Shown: positions 1-6,265, counted from the stretch's first letter. The stretch: DNA of 37,616 bases from a virus (IMGVR_UViG_3300037247_000346:1-37616), one strand, 5' to 3'. Translations and numbers: made by a program. The notes: generated by a model from the letters alone, not told the origin.

Positions 1-280
1 TCTTGACCTTTGCATACCCACCGGCTTTGTTCATGTTTTGTATCGCGTGGTCAACCGCCTCCTTCCGAGTTGTTCCGCGCCCGCCCGTTCTTCCTGTCAA
101 GACCTCGCTTATAATATCTGTAAACGGATAACTCTTCACAGGGCCAGAAAGAAAGACACTCACGGGTCTATGTATAAAAAGTTCTATATCTTTGTATTCT
201 TCGATAGTTATGGGCTTCCCTTTAACCGGGATAATCCTACCTCCGTCCCCTGTAGCGCGGTATGTTTTAGTGTCACTCAT
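1..280 (-). CDS. Hypothetical early protein, N-terminal part (runs off the left edge)
   Basis: The reading frame opens at an ATG at 280 behind a good ribosome site (GAGGAGAAATATTATT then ATG) and stays open to base 1. It starts MSDTKTYRATGDGG and ends in the window with GGYAKVK. I do not recognise a family. If the window ends are joined, the frame continues at 37616 and stops at 37576-37578, giving 103 or 106 residues depending on whether the 9 bases shared by both ends are counted once or twice. It would lie between the 45-residue gene at 37442 and the NinB-side genes in the leftward early unit. A basic C-terminus (KKIINRMRLPK) would complete it. Confidence 0.7.
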   Translation of the reverse strand, partial: MSDTKTYRATGDGGRIIPVKGKPITIEEYKDIELFIHRPVSVFLSGPVKSYPFTDIISEVLTGRTGGRGTTRKEAVDHAIQNMNKAGGYAKVK

Positions 281-398
281 AATAATATTTCTCCTCAGTA
301 AGTGGCGGAGCGGGCTCCAACGTGACGAGCATAGGCGTATGCGCCATCGTCTCGGCCCCGTCCCTTCCCCGCCACCGTTCACCCCTTACCGTCCCCAT
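273..398 (-). CDS. Possible 41-residue ORF after the NinB-like gene
   Basis: The frame starts MGTVRGERWRG, ends EEKYYYE, and its stop overlaps the start of the next gene (ATGAGTGA), the arrangement used throughout this unit. Against it, the ATG lies in the loop of a strong inverted repeat and no ribosome site precedes it. An internal ATG at the second Met (MAHTPML) is an alternative start. The composition is low in information and no family is recognised, so it may only be spacer DNA. Confidence 0.25.
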   Translation of the reverse strand: MGTVRGERWRGRDGAETMAHTPMLVTLEPAPPLTEEKYYYE

Positions 399-415
399 GA
401 CGGATAGGGTGAACG
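376..415. terminator. Inverted repeat just after the NinB-like gene
   Basis: Outer arms CGTTCACCC (376-384) and GGGTGAACG (407-415) are perfectly complementary. Inner arms CCGTC (389-393) and GACGG (399-403) close a 5-base loop. It begins two bases after the NinB-like stop on the minus strand. There is no run of T after it, so a rho-independent terminator is not proven; an mRNA-stabilising hairpin or protein-binding palindrome would fit equally well. Confidence 0.45.
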
Positions 416-416
416 C

Positions 417-887
417 CTATCTACTAGCACATAAATCTTCCGGAAACGTCAACTCGGCCCCGATCTCTGCCGCGTAATGCTCTATATCGTTAAGGTACTC
501 TTGGCACTGGTCAACGCTAAAATCCGTGGTGCTTGTCAACCTCGATATTTCGCGGGCCAAAGCCTCGGCGTAGCCCTCCATGCCCTGCTTGCGTACCGCC
601 TTGACTGCCACTACCATCTCCGCGTAGTCGGCATCGTCGCGGGTGAAGATAGGCACGGCGAATTTGCGCTTGAGCAGTTCGTGAACTTCATCCTTCAACA
701 GCCCAAGGTGGTTCGCTATCTCGGTGTTCCATAACCACAAAAGTCTATGCTGCCGTGCGCTCCGGCCCCGATTCTCAGTTGAGACAACTACCTCTAAGGA
801 ACCGTGAAGGGTCAAGAGTTCCTTTATCCATGCAAGGCGAGGGGCTATTTCATCCGCATTGCGAATTATGAAGGTTTCTTTTTTCAT
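417..887 (-). CDS. ninB: NinB-like recombination protein
   Basis: This 156-residue protein has the length and pattern of the NinB family (lambda Orf-type recombination mediator). In lambda and relatives this protein binds single-stranded DNA and helps load recombinases. Family-like segments are an N-terminal strand/helix (FIIRNADEI), the central SARQHRLLWLWNTEIANHLG and a C-terminal YLNDIEHYAAEIG. Its start ATGA overlaps the stop of the exonuclease gene, and the ERF gene lies just upstream, so the three form a co-translated homologous recombination cassette. Assignment rests on sequence pattern only. Confidence 0.75.
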   Translation of the reverse strand: MKKETFIIRNADEIAPRLAWIKELLTLHGSLEVVVSTENRGRSARQHRLLWLWNTEIANHLGLLKDEVHELLKRKFAVPIFTRDDADYAEMVVAVKAVRKQGMEGYAEALAREISRLTSTTDFSVDQCQEYLNDIEHYAAEIGAELTFPEDLCASR

Positions 888-1501
888 CCCTTCAACCTCT
901 CCACCATCTCATCCAGTTGCACGCAGAAGGTTTCAAGCGTGGCCTCAAGTATAGCTATGAGCTTATCGTCACGTTCCACCCGAATGATAAGCGGCTGTAG
1001 GCCCGGATAGTATGACATGAAATCCCACCACGCCCGGCCCGTTACGAGCATACTACCCTGAACCTGTTGAACGTAGGTTGTAGGCAGTACGCCCTTGTCA
1101 ATGTACTCTACCGCCACCGGGAGCGTGGGACACTTTATCTCAAGGCCGCCGTCCTCACCGATAATCCCGTCCGGTGAACATCCCCAACGCTTGCGCTCAT
1201 CGTTAAAGCAGAAGCCCACCTGTCGAACCTCGGCATCAGTTATAAGCTCGTATGAGGCTCTTGCTTCGGCCTCAACCTCTTGGCCCCGGAGCATGGTATC
1301 GTTTTGGTAGCTCTCCGGCGAGTAACCCAAGAGCCTTTCACCCGCAAGCTGATAAAGGTACTTTTTCGCTTGCTTGCTCTGCGCCCCCTTGCTTGTGATT
1401 ATCTTGTCGAAACAGGAGGCACTCGGCAATCCGGTTCTTAAAGCAGCCCAAGCATCCGAGCCCTGCTCTACGTCCTCAATGTAGACCGCCTCACTTGGCA
1501 C
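884..1501 (-). CDS. YqaJ/lambda-type alkaline exonuclease
   Basis: Probable double-strand-specific 5'-3' exonuclease of the YqaJ/lambda exo family, which resects DNA ends for the annealing protein encoded next to it. With the GTG start at 1501 it has 205 residues. Visible PD-(D/E)XK residues are D111 (SPDG) and E121-x-K123 (GLEIKCP), followed by the family motif YVQQVQGSMLVTG around 143-155. The GTG is preferred because AGAGGGGGG sits just before it; an ATG at 1528 adds nine basic residues but deepens the overlap with ERF. Partners are inferred from gene order ERF, exonuclease, NinB. Confidence 0.85.
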   Translation of the reverse strand: MPSEAVYIEDVEQGSDAWAALRTGLPSASCFDKIITSKGAQSKQAKKYLYQLAGERLLGYSPESYQNDTMLRGQEVEAEARASYELITDAEVRQVGFCFNDERKRWGCSPDGIIGEDGGLEIKCPTLPVAVEYIDKGVLPTTYVQQVQGSMLVTGRAWWDFMSYYPGLQPLIIRVERDDKLIAILEATLETFCVQLDEMVERLKG

Positions 1502-2216
1502 TTGCCCCCCTCTGCTTTTTCGCCTCAAGCTGCGCTATAGCCCGCTTGTAATCGTTGGCGGGCATGGTTTCTAAATCGTCGATCTTGAAGAAGTCGAGGA
1601 ACTTCTTTACATCCGTACCCGTATCCTTTATCAGTTGAGCCAGAGCCGCGACTTGCTCGACGGTGACAAACTCCACATCCTCCGCGCCCATACCGTCGTC
1701 GTCGGCATCCTGCGCGGCTAGGCCCGTAAGAGCCAACAGCACATACCTTTCGAGATACGTCACCGTAGATGCTATAGCCTGAATCGCGTTTTTAGAGCCC
1801 GAAGTATCAGGCGGCGCGGTCAGGGAAGTTTTCTCGGTATGCCCTAAAATGTGCGTTATCTCGCAAGTTACTTGAATGTTCCCCCCGTCTTGGTTGGTTC
1901 TCCATGCTGCGGACAGGCCGTGCTTGCTCAACTCCTTTCCTATGATGGCGGCGGCTTCTGCGAGGTCGGCGTGCCGGTATGAGGTTCGCCCTCCCTTTGT
2001 GGAAAAGTCTACAACCTTGGATTTTACTATCGTTGGCGGGTCGGCCTTGAAAGCAGCCATCGCTTCGTGATATGCCTTCCTTGCCTCGTTCGCTTCGTGC
2101 CGCTCTTGCAGGGCCATGAGCTTTTCCAACATCTCTATCGAGGCTCCTTTTTCTACCGCCAGGGTGAGAAGTTTCCCCGGCGCGTTCTGATCTCTCGTTG
2201 CTAATTCATCCTTCAT
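1491..2216 (-). CDS. erf: ERF family single-strand annealing protein
   Basis: This 241-residue protein matches the ERF superfamily of phage recombinases, which anneal complementary single strands and circularise phage DNA. An N-terminal helix rich in E and A (EANEARKAYHEAMAAFKAD) leads into SYRHADLAEAAAIIGKELSKHG and WRTNQDGG. These are followed by the segment SGSKNAIQAIASTVTYLERY near residue 150, which is typical of the family. An acidic stretch (DADDDGMGAED) separates the core from a C-terminal helical tail. It overlaps the exonuclease by 11 bases. No phage DNA polymerase is present, so it probably supports host-driven, recombination-dependent replication. Confidence 0.85.
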   Translation of the reverse strand: MKDELATRDQNAPGKLLTLAVEKGASIEMLEKLMALQERHEANEARKAYHEAMAAFKADPPTIVKSKVVDFSTKGGRTSYRHADLAEAAAIIGKELSKHGLSAAWRTNQDGGNIQVTCEITHILGHTEKTSLTAPPDTSGSKNAIQAIASTVTYLERYVLLALTGLAAQDADDDGMGAEDVEFVTVEQVAALAQLIKDTGTDVKKFLDFFKIDDLETMPANDYKRAIAQLEAKKQRGASAK

Positions 2217-2217
2217 G

Positions 2218-2397
2218 TCAAGCTCCTTTGTTTTGACCGCCTAGTCCTTCACCGTAACCGATATTATAACCTATATCATAGCCGTGCAGCCATGCTTCCA
2301 TGCCTTCGTCGTGCGCTTTCATATCGTCAGTTTTGCCGCGCACAAAGTAACCTACGCCGAGCAGGGAAAAGGCAGCCAAGATATATAAGATAATCAT
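2218..2397 (-). CDS. Small membrane protein (59 residues)
   Basis: Start chosen at the ATG at 2397, which overlaps the stop of the upstream gene (ATGA); an ATG at 2445 would add 16 residues inside that gene. It opens with a hydrophobic helix (MIILYILAAFSLLGVGYFV), then a charged segment and a Gly/Tyr-rich tail (YDIGYNIGYGEGLGG). It is likely an inner-membrane peptide. Function is unknown, and it lies directly before the ERF gene. Confidence 0.7.
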   Translation of the reverse strand: MIILYILAAFSLLGVGYFVRGKTDDMKAHDEGMEAWLHGYDIGYNIGYGEGLGGQNKGA

Positions 2398-2627
2398 TTT
2401 ATCAACAACCCCTTTACCCGGCTCGACGCACAGAAGCATTCGCAAACCGTTCCCATATTCTTATCGATATACGTTTTCTCGAAATGGGTATTAGCAATAC
2501 ACTCCGGGAGCTTTGGCCTGTCGATTTCATATAAGCACTTCCCGGCAAAAGCGAAAAGCCGCCGCCCGTTCCTCGATAAAGGCCATTCGCCAAATTTACA
2601 ATCTTTGCAGCACCAAGTATAGCTCAT
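2394..2627 (-). CDS. Cys-rich small protein (77 residues)
   Basis: Seven cysteines occur as pairs (CCKDC near the N-terminus, a lone Cys near 31, PEC, CECFC near the C-terminus), suggesting a zinc site. WCCKDCKFGEWPLSRNG resembles the opening of many phage zinc-binding small proteins. It overlaps both neighbours through ATGA junctions. No specific family is recognised; its role in the early arm is unknown. Confidence 0.7.
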   Translation of the reverse strand: MSYTWCCKDCKFGEWPLSRNGRRLFAFAGKCLYEIDRPKLPECIANTHFEKTYIDKNMGTVCECFCASSRVKGLLIK

Positions 2628-2854
2628 TCGATAATCCCTGTGATTAAGGTTCTGTTTTTCTTCTTCTCAATCTCAAGTTGGTTTCCTAGCACGGCAACGT
2701 ACCGGTTGCAGAGCGCAAAGGACGATTGACCGTCGATGCGTTCGAGATACCGCCCGACTTGTACGCCGGTAATCAGGAGCAGTCCGACTACGATCAAGCC
2801 GGTGCAGCCGCAAAGAATAATATCGTCAAGGTGATTCAGGATTTTATTCATCAT
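2624..2854 (-). CDS. Small single-span membrane protein (76 residues)
   Basis: A hydrophobic helix at about residues 13-33 (ILCGCTGLIVVGLLLITGV) is followed by a basic/acidic soluble part ending in a lysine-rich segment (EIEKKKNRTL). Two adjacent ATG codons are possible starts; the first overlaps the stop of the previous gene. It resembles phage spanin-like or superinfection-type small proteins only in topology, so no function is assigned. Confidence 0.65.
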   Translation of the reverse strand: MMNKILNHLDDIILCGCTGLIVVGLLLITGVQVGRYLERIDGQSSFALCNRYVAVLGNQLEIEKKKNRTLITGIIE

Positions 2855-3096
2855 TCCTCACCTTCGAGTTCTTTGTAAGACTGTATAGTATCAGCGCAGG
2901 TGTCGCAATCGAGGGAGCATAGAGAGTCAAGGTCTTCACCTTTCTCAAGCTCTTTCCCCTGCTTGTCGATGATGGAGAGAAGGAAGTCTATCTGACAAGA
3001 CCACCATAGCTCTCCGTTGGTAACGGGTATGTGTTCACCATCCCCATTGGATTCAGAACGAATATGCTCCATCCTCTCCCGATCTGTTTTATTCAT
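2851..3096 (-). CDS. Hypothetical acidic protein (81 residues)
   Basis: The start at 3096 is chosen because its ATG overlaps the upstream stop (AAATGA) and GGTGGGAG precedes it; an ATG at 3183 lies deep inside the upstream gene. The protein is acidic, with GELWWSCQIDFLLSIIDKQG in the middle and a CSLDCDTCAD cluster near the C-terminus that could bind metal. Phage proteins of this kind are common, but no function is established here. Confidence 0.7.
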   Translation of the reverse strand: MNKTDRERMEHIRSESNGDGEHIPVTNGELWWSCQIDFLLSIIDKQGKELEKGEDLDSLCSLDCDTCADTIQSYKELEGEE

Positions 3097-3437
3097 TTCT
3101 CCCACCGCACCCTTTCTTTTGGGGGAAGCAAGGAGATTATAAAAGCCTTCATCGCTCTGGTTAATCTCATACATTCCTTGCACCGAGGCTTTCTACCTCC
3201 ATAGTAATTGCCATGTGCGTCTGCACAATGGTTCGTCCATGCGATATGAGGTGTACCCTTGCAAAACGACCTTCTAGTCTTTTTGTATACTGGACACTCG
3301 GAGCAATCGTCATAAAACAAATCGCATAAGGAGCAATTATCACGCCCCTTATCGTGGGCTCTTGTATCTCTCTCTATCTTATCCCACTTTCCAACAGCCT
3401 TATGTGTTGCCTCCAAGGTCTTTTTATTCATTCTCAT
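3093..3437 (-). CDS. Cys-rich hypothetical protein (114 residues)
   Basis: The protein carries two zinc-finger-like clusters: CSLCDLFYDDCSECPVYKK near residues 35-53 and CKECM near 86-90, with further Cys and His between them (FCKGTPHIAW). The first cluster resembles the Cys-x2-Cys ... Cys-x2-Cys-P knot found in many small phage proteins. The start ATG overlaps the stop of the upstream DNA-binding protein gene. The role is unknown; nucleic-acid or host-protein binding is a guess. Confidence 0.7.
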   Translation of the reverse strand: MRMNKKTLEATHKAVGKWDKIERDTRAHDKGRDNCSLCDLFYDDCSECPVYKKTRRSFCKGTPHIAWTNHCADAHGNYYGGRKPRCKECMRLTRAMKAFIISLLPPKERVRWEK

Positions 3438-3799
3438 TTTGCACCCCTCTCTATTAACCGATAACTGAATATCCGTATACCGGTTTCTTCGTCCCTTCCC
3501 TTGTATTCAGCATCGGGAATGTTGAAACCGTTTTGACGCAGCGAGGAAATCCACGTCGCCGGGTTACAGACCCTTGCCTTTTGCTGAATCTCAAGGGTCG
3601 TCTGCGGCCCCTTCTTCAAGAGGTTCAAGACCCGGCGTTGCGGCGGTGAACCGACAAACGCACCGCAACGCATCTTGCCGCGCTTCTTGTCGTGGATAAG
3701 GCGTTGGCAGGTGATACTACAATATTCATGGTTTTGTGTCTTGCGCGTGAATGATTTACCGCAGGTCTTGCGAGCGCACTTACCGAGTCCGTATGTCAT
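3434..3799 (-). CDS. Zinc-finger plus winged-helix DNA-binding protein
   Basis: Residues 8-31 hold four spaced cysteines (C8, C13, C27, C31), a small zinc knuckle resembling FCS/MYM-type or primase-like fingers. Residues 54-95 (RRVLNLLKKGPQTTLE ... ATWISSLRQNGFNI) match the phage helix-turn-helix domain called HTH_39, usually a DNA-binding module. A strong ribosome site (AAAAGGGGGAAC) precedes the ATG. It may act as an early transcription regulator; the target is unknown. Confidence 0.65.
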   Translation of the reverse strand: MTYGLGKCARKTCGKSFTRKTQNHEYCSITCQRLIHDKKRGKMRCGAFVGSPPQRRVLNLLKKGPQTTLEIQQKARVCNPATWISSLRQNGFNIPDAEYKGRDEETGIRIFSYRLIERGAK

Positions 3800-3823
3800 G
3801 TTCCCCCTTTTGGCGCATCTACT

Positions 3824-3976
3824 TTATTCTGCGTCCAATACCTCTGTAACTAGCTCCCCCGCGATAGTTGCGTTGGCAGCAAATTTGCTATAATCTTGAG
3901 GGATCGAGTCCGCACTTGTTCGCCATGAAACAATAAAGCCATTTATAATCCTTTTTACTGCAATACGAGTTATCAT
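3824..3976 (-). CDS. Hypothetical protein (50 residues)
   Basis: A frame of 50 residues begins MITRIAVKRI, with AGGGAG six bases before the ATG, and ends VTEVLDAE. The start overlaps the stop of the zinc-ribbon gene upstream (ATGA), and the next gene follows after about 25 bases. It is amphipathic, basic at the N-terminus and acidic at the C-terminus. No family is recognised. Confidence 0.6.
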   Translation of the reverse strand: MITRIAVKRIINGFIVSWRTSADSIPQDYSKFAANATIAGELVTEVLDAE

Positions 3977-4098
3977 GTTTTCTCCCTTTTAGGCCTCCGC
4001 CACTTATACGATTTGCAGCACGGGCATTGAATCGGTGTCAGTCCCTTTGCAACCCTCGGCTGCCATTCGTGTTTGCATCGTTTACACTTTACTTTCAA
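3973..4098 (-). CDS. Zinc-ribbon micro-protein (41 residues), TTG start
   Basis: The two Cys pairs CKRC (5-8) and CPCC (25-28), about 17 residues apart, form a classical zinc ribbon, and the tail is strongly basic (KWRRPKREK). The TTG start is supported by AAGGAGG seven bases upstream and by overlap with the previous stop (TTGA). Ribbons of this size occur in phage transcription or translation regulators, but nothing more specific can be said. Confidence 0.65.
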   Translation of the reverse strand: MKVKCKRCKHEWQPRVAKGLTPIQCPCCKSYKWRRPKREKT

Positions 4099-4304
4099 GT
4101 GATGGCCTCCTTTGAAGATAGCGTGGCAATGATGATCAATTCTGTAGATGCGATTGCCTCATCGGGTGGTACTGATTTTATGATGCCGGGGACAGGATTA
4201 TCCAAATGCGAATTTAAAATAACTTCACATTCTTTCAGCCAGTCCGCAATGGCAGGGGTAAGCGTACCTTTTGCAAGATTTAATTTAATCCGCACTTTGC
4301 TCAT
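4095..4304 (-). CDS. Hypothetical protein (69 residues)
   Basis: AGAGGC precedes the ATG. The sequence opens MSKVRIKLNLAKGTLTPAIADWLKECE and looks like a small alpha/beta protein. Its C-terminus (ASTELIIIATLSSKEAIT) is hydrophobic but too short to call a membrane helix with confidence. It overlaps the downstream zinc-ribbon gene by four bases. No known family is recognised. Confidence 0.55.
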   Translation of the reverse strand: MSKVRIKLNLAKGTLTPAIADWLKECEVILNSHLDNPVPGIIKSVPPDEAIASTELIIIATLSSKEAIT

Positions 4305-4614
4305 GGCTGCCTCTGTGCTTTGTAAGTAGCTTGGATGGGATCAAATTCAAGGGTTTGCGGAACCGGCCCGCGCTCGTCATAACGTAAGCGTGATTGCGCC
4401 CCGGACAAATGCTTAACACTTCGTCGATTCTAGGGCTTGGCGGGCGCGGCTTGAAGTTGCGGATCGAGGGACTACTTAGCATGATACGCCGAAGCATCCC
4501 CAATAAGAAAGGCGGCGGGATTTTCTTCGGTGTGTTGAGAGTTTGCCCCCTGAACGGTACGGGCTTCGCAAATTCCTTTTTTCTACTGGCCCTTCTTTTT
4601 GGATTGGCTGCCAT
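4285..4614 (-). CDS. Hypothetical basic protein (109 residues)
   Basis: A good ribosome site (AAGGGGGAACA) precedes the ATG. The N-terminus is very basic (NPKRRASRKKEF) and the middle is Pro-rich (TPKKIPPPFLLG, FKPRPPSPRID), suggesting a partly disordered nucleic-acid or protein binder. It overlaps the next gene by 20 bases. A promoter-like sequence lies 20-50 bases upstream, so this may be the first gene of a sub-operon. Confidence 0.55.
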   Translation of the reverse strand: MAANPKRRASRKKEFAKPVPFRGQTLNTPKKIPPPFLLGMLRRIMLSSPSIRNFKPRPPSPRIDEVLSICPGRNHAYVMTSAGRFRKPLNLIPSKLLTKHRGSHEQSAD

Positions 4615-4634
4615 TGTTCCCCCTTGGATGATTC

Positions 4635-4662
4635 ATATTATCATAATCAAGAAACCTGTCAA
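4635..4662 (-). promoter_or_regulatory. Candidate internal sigma-70 promoter
   Basis: On the minus strand TTGACA (4662-4657) is followed after 16 bases by TAATAT (4640-4635). The -35 is a perfect match and the -10 has four of six. It sits in the 75-base gap between the ribbon-helix-helix gene and the 109-residue gene. GATT/AATC half-sites flank the -10 (GATTATGATAATATGAATC), a possible operator for the neighbouring regulator; that link is inference. Confidence 0.5.
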
Positions 4663-4689
4663 GCTAAATCTTTGTCTATTTTCGTCTGC

Positions 4690-4848
4690 CTATTCCCCGT
4701 TTGTTTTCGCGGGCTTATCCTCTAGGCCCGGATATTCCTTATCTATGAGCCGCCGCATGATCTCGGCGATTGACACCCCCTTTTTAAAGGCATCTTCTTT
4801 TACCGTGTCGCGCTGTATGGTGCGTATCTTTATCTGCAATTTGACCAT
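4690..4848 (-). CDS. Ribbon-helix-helix regulator (52 residues)
   Basis: The protein follows the CopG/Arc pattern: a basic beta strand (VKLQIKIRTIQRD), a first helix (TVKEDAFKKG) and a turn into the second helix (SIAEIMRRLIDKEYPGLE). Such proteins dimerise and insert the strand pair into the DNA major groove. The start at 4848 is chosen because AAAGGAG lies upstream; an ATG at 4944 would run through another gene. It adjoins a candidate promoter with an inverted repeat, so it may regulate the leftward operon. No other plausible repressor is seen apart from the HTH_39 protein. Confidence 0.65.
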   Translation of the reverse strand: MVKLQIKIRTIQRDTVKEDAFKKGVSIAEIMRRLIDKEYPGLEDKPAKTNGE

Positions 4849-4885
4849 TGAATTATTCTCCTTTCTTTGTGTGTGAGTTTGTAAA

Positions 4886-5023
4886 TCATTTTCCGTTTTT
4901 CTTAATGCACCGTTGGGGGCGTTTAGGGAAAACATCCTTATCATAATAACAGCACCAATCTCTTTTTAAACACGGACACCCCTCACAACTCTTCGGGTTT
5001 TTCAATGTGATTGTAAGACGCAT
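4886..5023 (-). CDS. Cys-rich micro-protein (45 residues)
   Basis: AAGGAG lies upstream of the ATG. The cysteines occur as CEGCPC and DWCCYYD, with another near the C-terminus (RCIKKNGK), consistent with a compact metal knot. The gene fills the gap between the ribbon-helix-helix gene and a 114-residue gene. It resembles the other small Cys-rich proteins of this arm in style but is not clearly homologous by eye. Confidence 0.6.
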   Translation of the reverse strand: MRLTITLKNPKSCEGCPCLKRDWCCYYDKDVFPKRPQRCIKKNGK

Positions 5024-5028
5024 CGGCG

Positions 5029-5373
5029 TTATTCTCCTTTCTCGGCTAGGGTGATCGCTTCTTCGGCGAAGGCGATAGTGTCAGTTAGGTCACAAGCGCA
5101 TAAATTTGTTTCGTGATCGCAGCCGCCATAATCGGCGAGGCTTTCTTTGGCCTCGACAAGCAGGGCTTTACAGGACGCTAGTAAAGTATTGTGCGCGTTA
5201 CACGCCTTGACGATACGCCCGGCGCGCTTCTGCGCTTTCTTTTTGCCCTCTGTTCCTTCGCTGACGTAGAAAAAAACGCGCGCAAAGGGTTCAAGAATTT
5301 GGTCGGTTTCGTGGATAAGAAAATAACCCTCGTCTGGTTTGTCTGGTTGTGTGTCCGTATACTTTAAGCCCAT
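5029..5373 (-). CDS. Hypothetical early protein (114 residues)
   Basis: The start at 5373 has AAGGAGG upstream (MGLKYTDTQPDKPDEG); an upstream ATG at 5418 falls inside a perfect palindrome and is rejected. The C-terminal half (ACNAHNTLLASCKALLVEAK ... FAEEAITLAEKGE) is a helical segment widespread in uncharacterised phage proteins. Extra residues CDHETNLCACDL could bind metal. Function is unknown. Confidence 0.7.
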   Translation of the reverse strand: MGLKYTDTQPDKPDEGYFLIHETDQILEPFARVFFYVSEGTEGKKKAQKRAGRIVKACNAHNTLLASCKALLVEAKESLADYGGCDHETNLCACDLTDTIAFAEEAITLAEKGE

Positions 5374-5407
5374 TGTCCTGTCCTCCTTGTTTTTAGCTTG
5401 CGAGGTT

Positions 5408-5432
5408 GCCCCTCTCATTGAATGAGAGGGGC
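5408..5432. terminator. Perfect 12-bp palindrome between early genes
   Basis: Arms GCCCCTCTCATT and AATGAGAGGGGC flank a single base at 5420. It separates the 112-residue gene (stop at 5458) from the 114-residue gene (start at 5373). There is no T run in the leftward direction, so it could be a terminator, a processing hairpin or a dimeric operator. Confidence 0.45.
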
Positions 5433-5457
5433 GGCCTCAATAGTAGAGTATGCGCCT

Positions 5458-5796
5458 TTATCCCTGCCCCTCGGCTTTGGTGATTATATCTTGGAGTCTT
5501 TCAAGGTGTCTTTTTGCTCTACCTTTAACACCTGTGGGGTCGATGTCGGGACGGTCGGCTATTAATTTGGCAACCCACAAGGTGCTGCCTTTTAACGCCT
5601 CCAACATCTCCGCCCCGGCGTCGTCCTCCGGATGGGTGATCTTGACGATACCCTTTTCCTCCAACCGGGCAAGCACGCCGATTATTTGATGGGCGAGTCT
5701 GCTTGATGGCTTGTCGTAGTGGGTTGTTTCGTCGCGCTCGCCTAGTAGCCACTTGCGCGATGCGTCCCTGATCGCGTCCCTTGCGTTGTTCTTCAC
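5458..5796 (-). CDS. Hypothetical early protein (112 residues)
   Basis: A GTG start with GGGAGGG six bases upstream. It is helical and charged, opening KNNARDAIRDASRKWLLGE, with a central LARLEEKGIVKITHPEDDAGAE that resembles a small helix-wing segment and RAKRHLERLQDII near the end. A DNA-binding or structural role is possible but not shown. Its leader shares two blocks with the leader of the first gene of the unit. Confidence 0.65.
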   Translation of the reverse strand: MKNNARDAIRDASRKWLLGERDETTHYDKPSSRLAHQIIGVLARLEEKGIVKITHPEDDAGAEMLEALKGSTLWVAKLIADRPDIDPTGVKGRAKRHLERLQDIITKAEGQG

Positions 5797-5840
5797 GTCT
5801 GCCCTCCCGTTTGAAGTGAAGCTCCGCCGCCCTTACCGGC
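5796..5840. repeat. Duplicated 5' leader, copy 2
   Basis: CGTCTGCCCTCC plus GTTTGA (from 5796) and the exact 14-mer CCGCCCTTACCGGC (5827-5840) recur at 6180-6216 in the same order. Each copy sits just upstream of an early gene and includes its ribosome site. The 14-mer with its flanks can fold into a short GC-rich hairpin on the minus strand. Confidence 0.6.
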
Positions 5841-5856
5841 AAGCGGGGCCGTGTTG

Positions 5857-6177
5857 TTAGTTCGCTAGATCATCCTCTTTAGCGAAGCATGAATCGCAGA
5901 TTGCCATGTCGAGCTTTTCGCTGTATCCGAGTTCGCTTAAGCGGTGCGGAAGCTCTACCATGCCGAAGCCCTTAAGTTCTTCAACGGTATGTCCGAGCTT
6001 GATACCGGTGTTTGGGGCTTCGACGATCTGCCCGCATCTTTCGCAGTTGTCGAGCTTGAAAGCATGGATCAAAGGGGTGCTTGCCTTGGAGTAGCGCGAG
6101 ATTGCGGTGCGGGTTCCATTATCTACAAAGTGAGTTCCGAATTGTTCGGTGATCTCGTTCGTGGTTAAGTTTGCCAT
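5857..6177 (-). CDS. First gene of the leftward unit, zinc-binding-like (106 residues)
   Basis: The start at 6177 follows AAGGAGGG (MANLTTNEITEQFG); an upstream ATG at 6246 overlaps the promoter and is not used. Two Cys pairs, CERCG in the middle and CDSC near the C-terminus, about 50 residues apart, could form one zinc site. It is the first gene after the main leftward promoter, so it is expected to be expressed earliest. Such a position often holds host-takeover functions, but nothing in the sequence proves one. Confidence 0.7.
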   Translation of the reverse strand: MANLTTNEITEQFGTHFVDNGTRTAISRYSKASTPLIHAFKLDNCERCGQIVEAPNTGIKLGHTVEELKGFGMVELPHRLSELGYSEKLDMAICDSCFAKEDDLAN

Positions 6178-6179
6178 GT

Positions 6180-6216
6180 CGTCTGCCCTCCTTGTTTGAG
6201 TCCCGCCCTTACCGGC
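6180..6216. repeat. Duplicated 5' leader, copy 1
   Basis: CGTCTGCCCTCC and TGTTTGAG, then the 14-mer CCGCCCTTACCGGC at 6203-6216, match the leader at 5796-5840. This copy is 8 bases shorter between the two blocks. Duplication of a promoter-proximal leader is a probable result of gene insertion by recombination. Confidence 0.6.
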
Positions 6217-6237
6217 GGCTGTCTGATTTATAGTTCC

Positions 6238-6265
6238 ATTATACATGAATGACGGAAGATGTCAA
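6238..6265 (-). promoter_or_regulatory. Main leftward early promoter (sigma-70)
   Basis: TTGACA (6265-6260) and TATAAT (6243-6238) on the minus strand are separated by 16 bases; both hexamers match consensus exactly. The start point would be near 6231, giving a leader of about 54 bases before the first gene. The host RNA polymerase would use it, consistent with the lack of a phage RNA polymerase gene. Confidence 0.85.

Noticed and set aside
4394-4876. 160-residue plus-strand frame
   Set aside because: It runs antisense to four well-supported minus-strand genes with ribosome sites.
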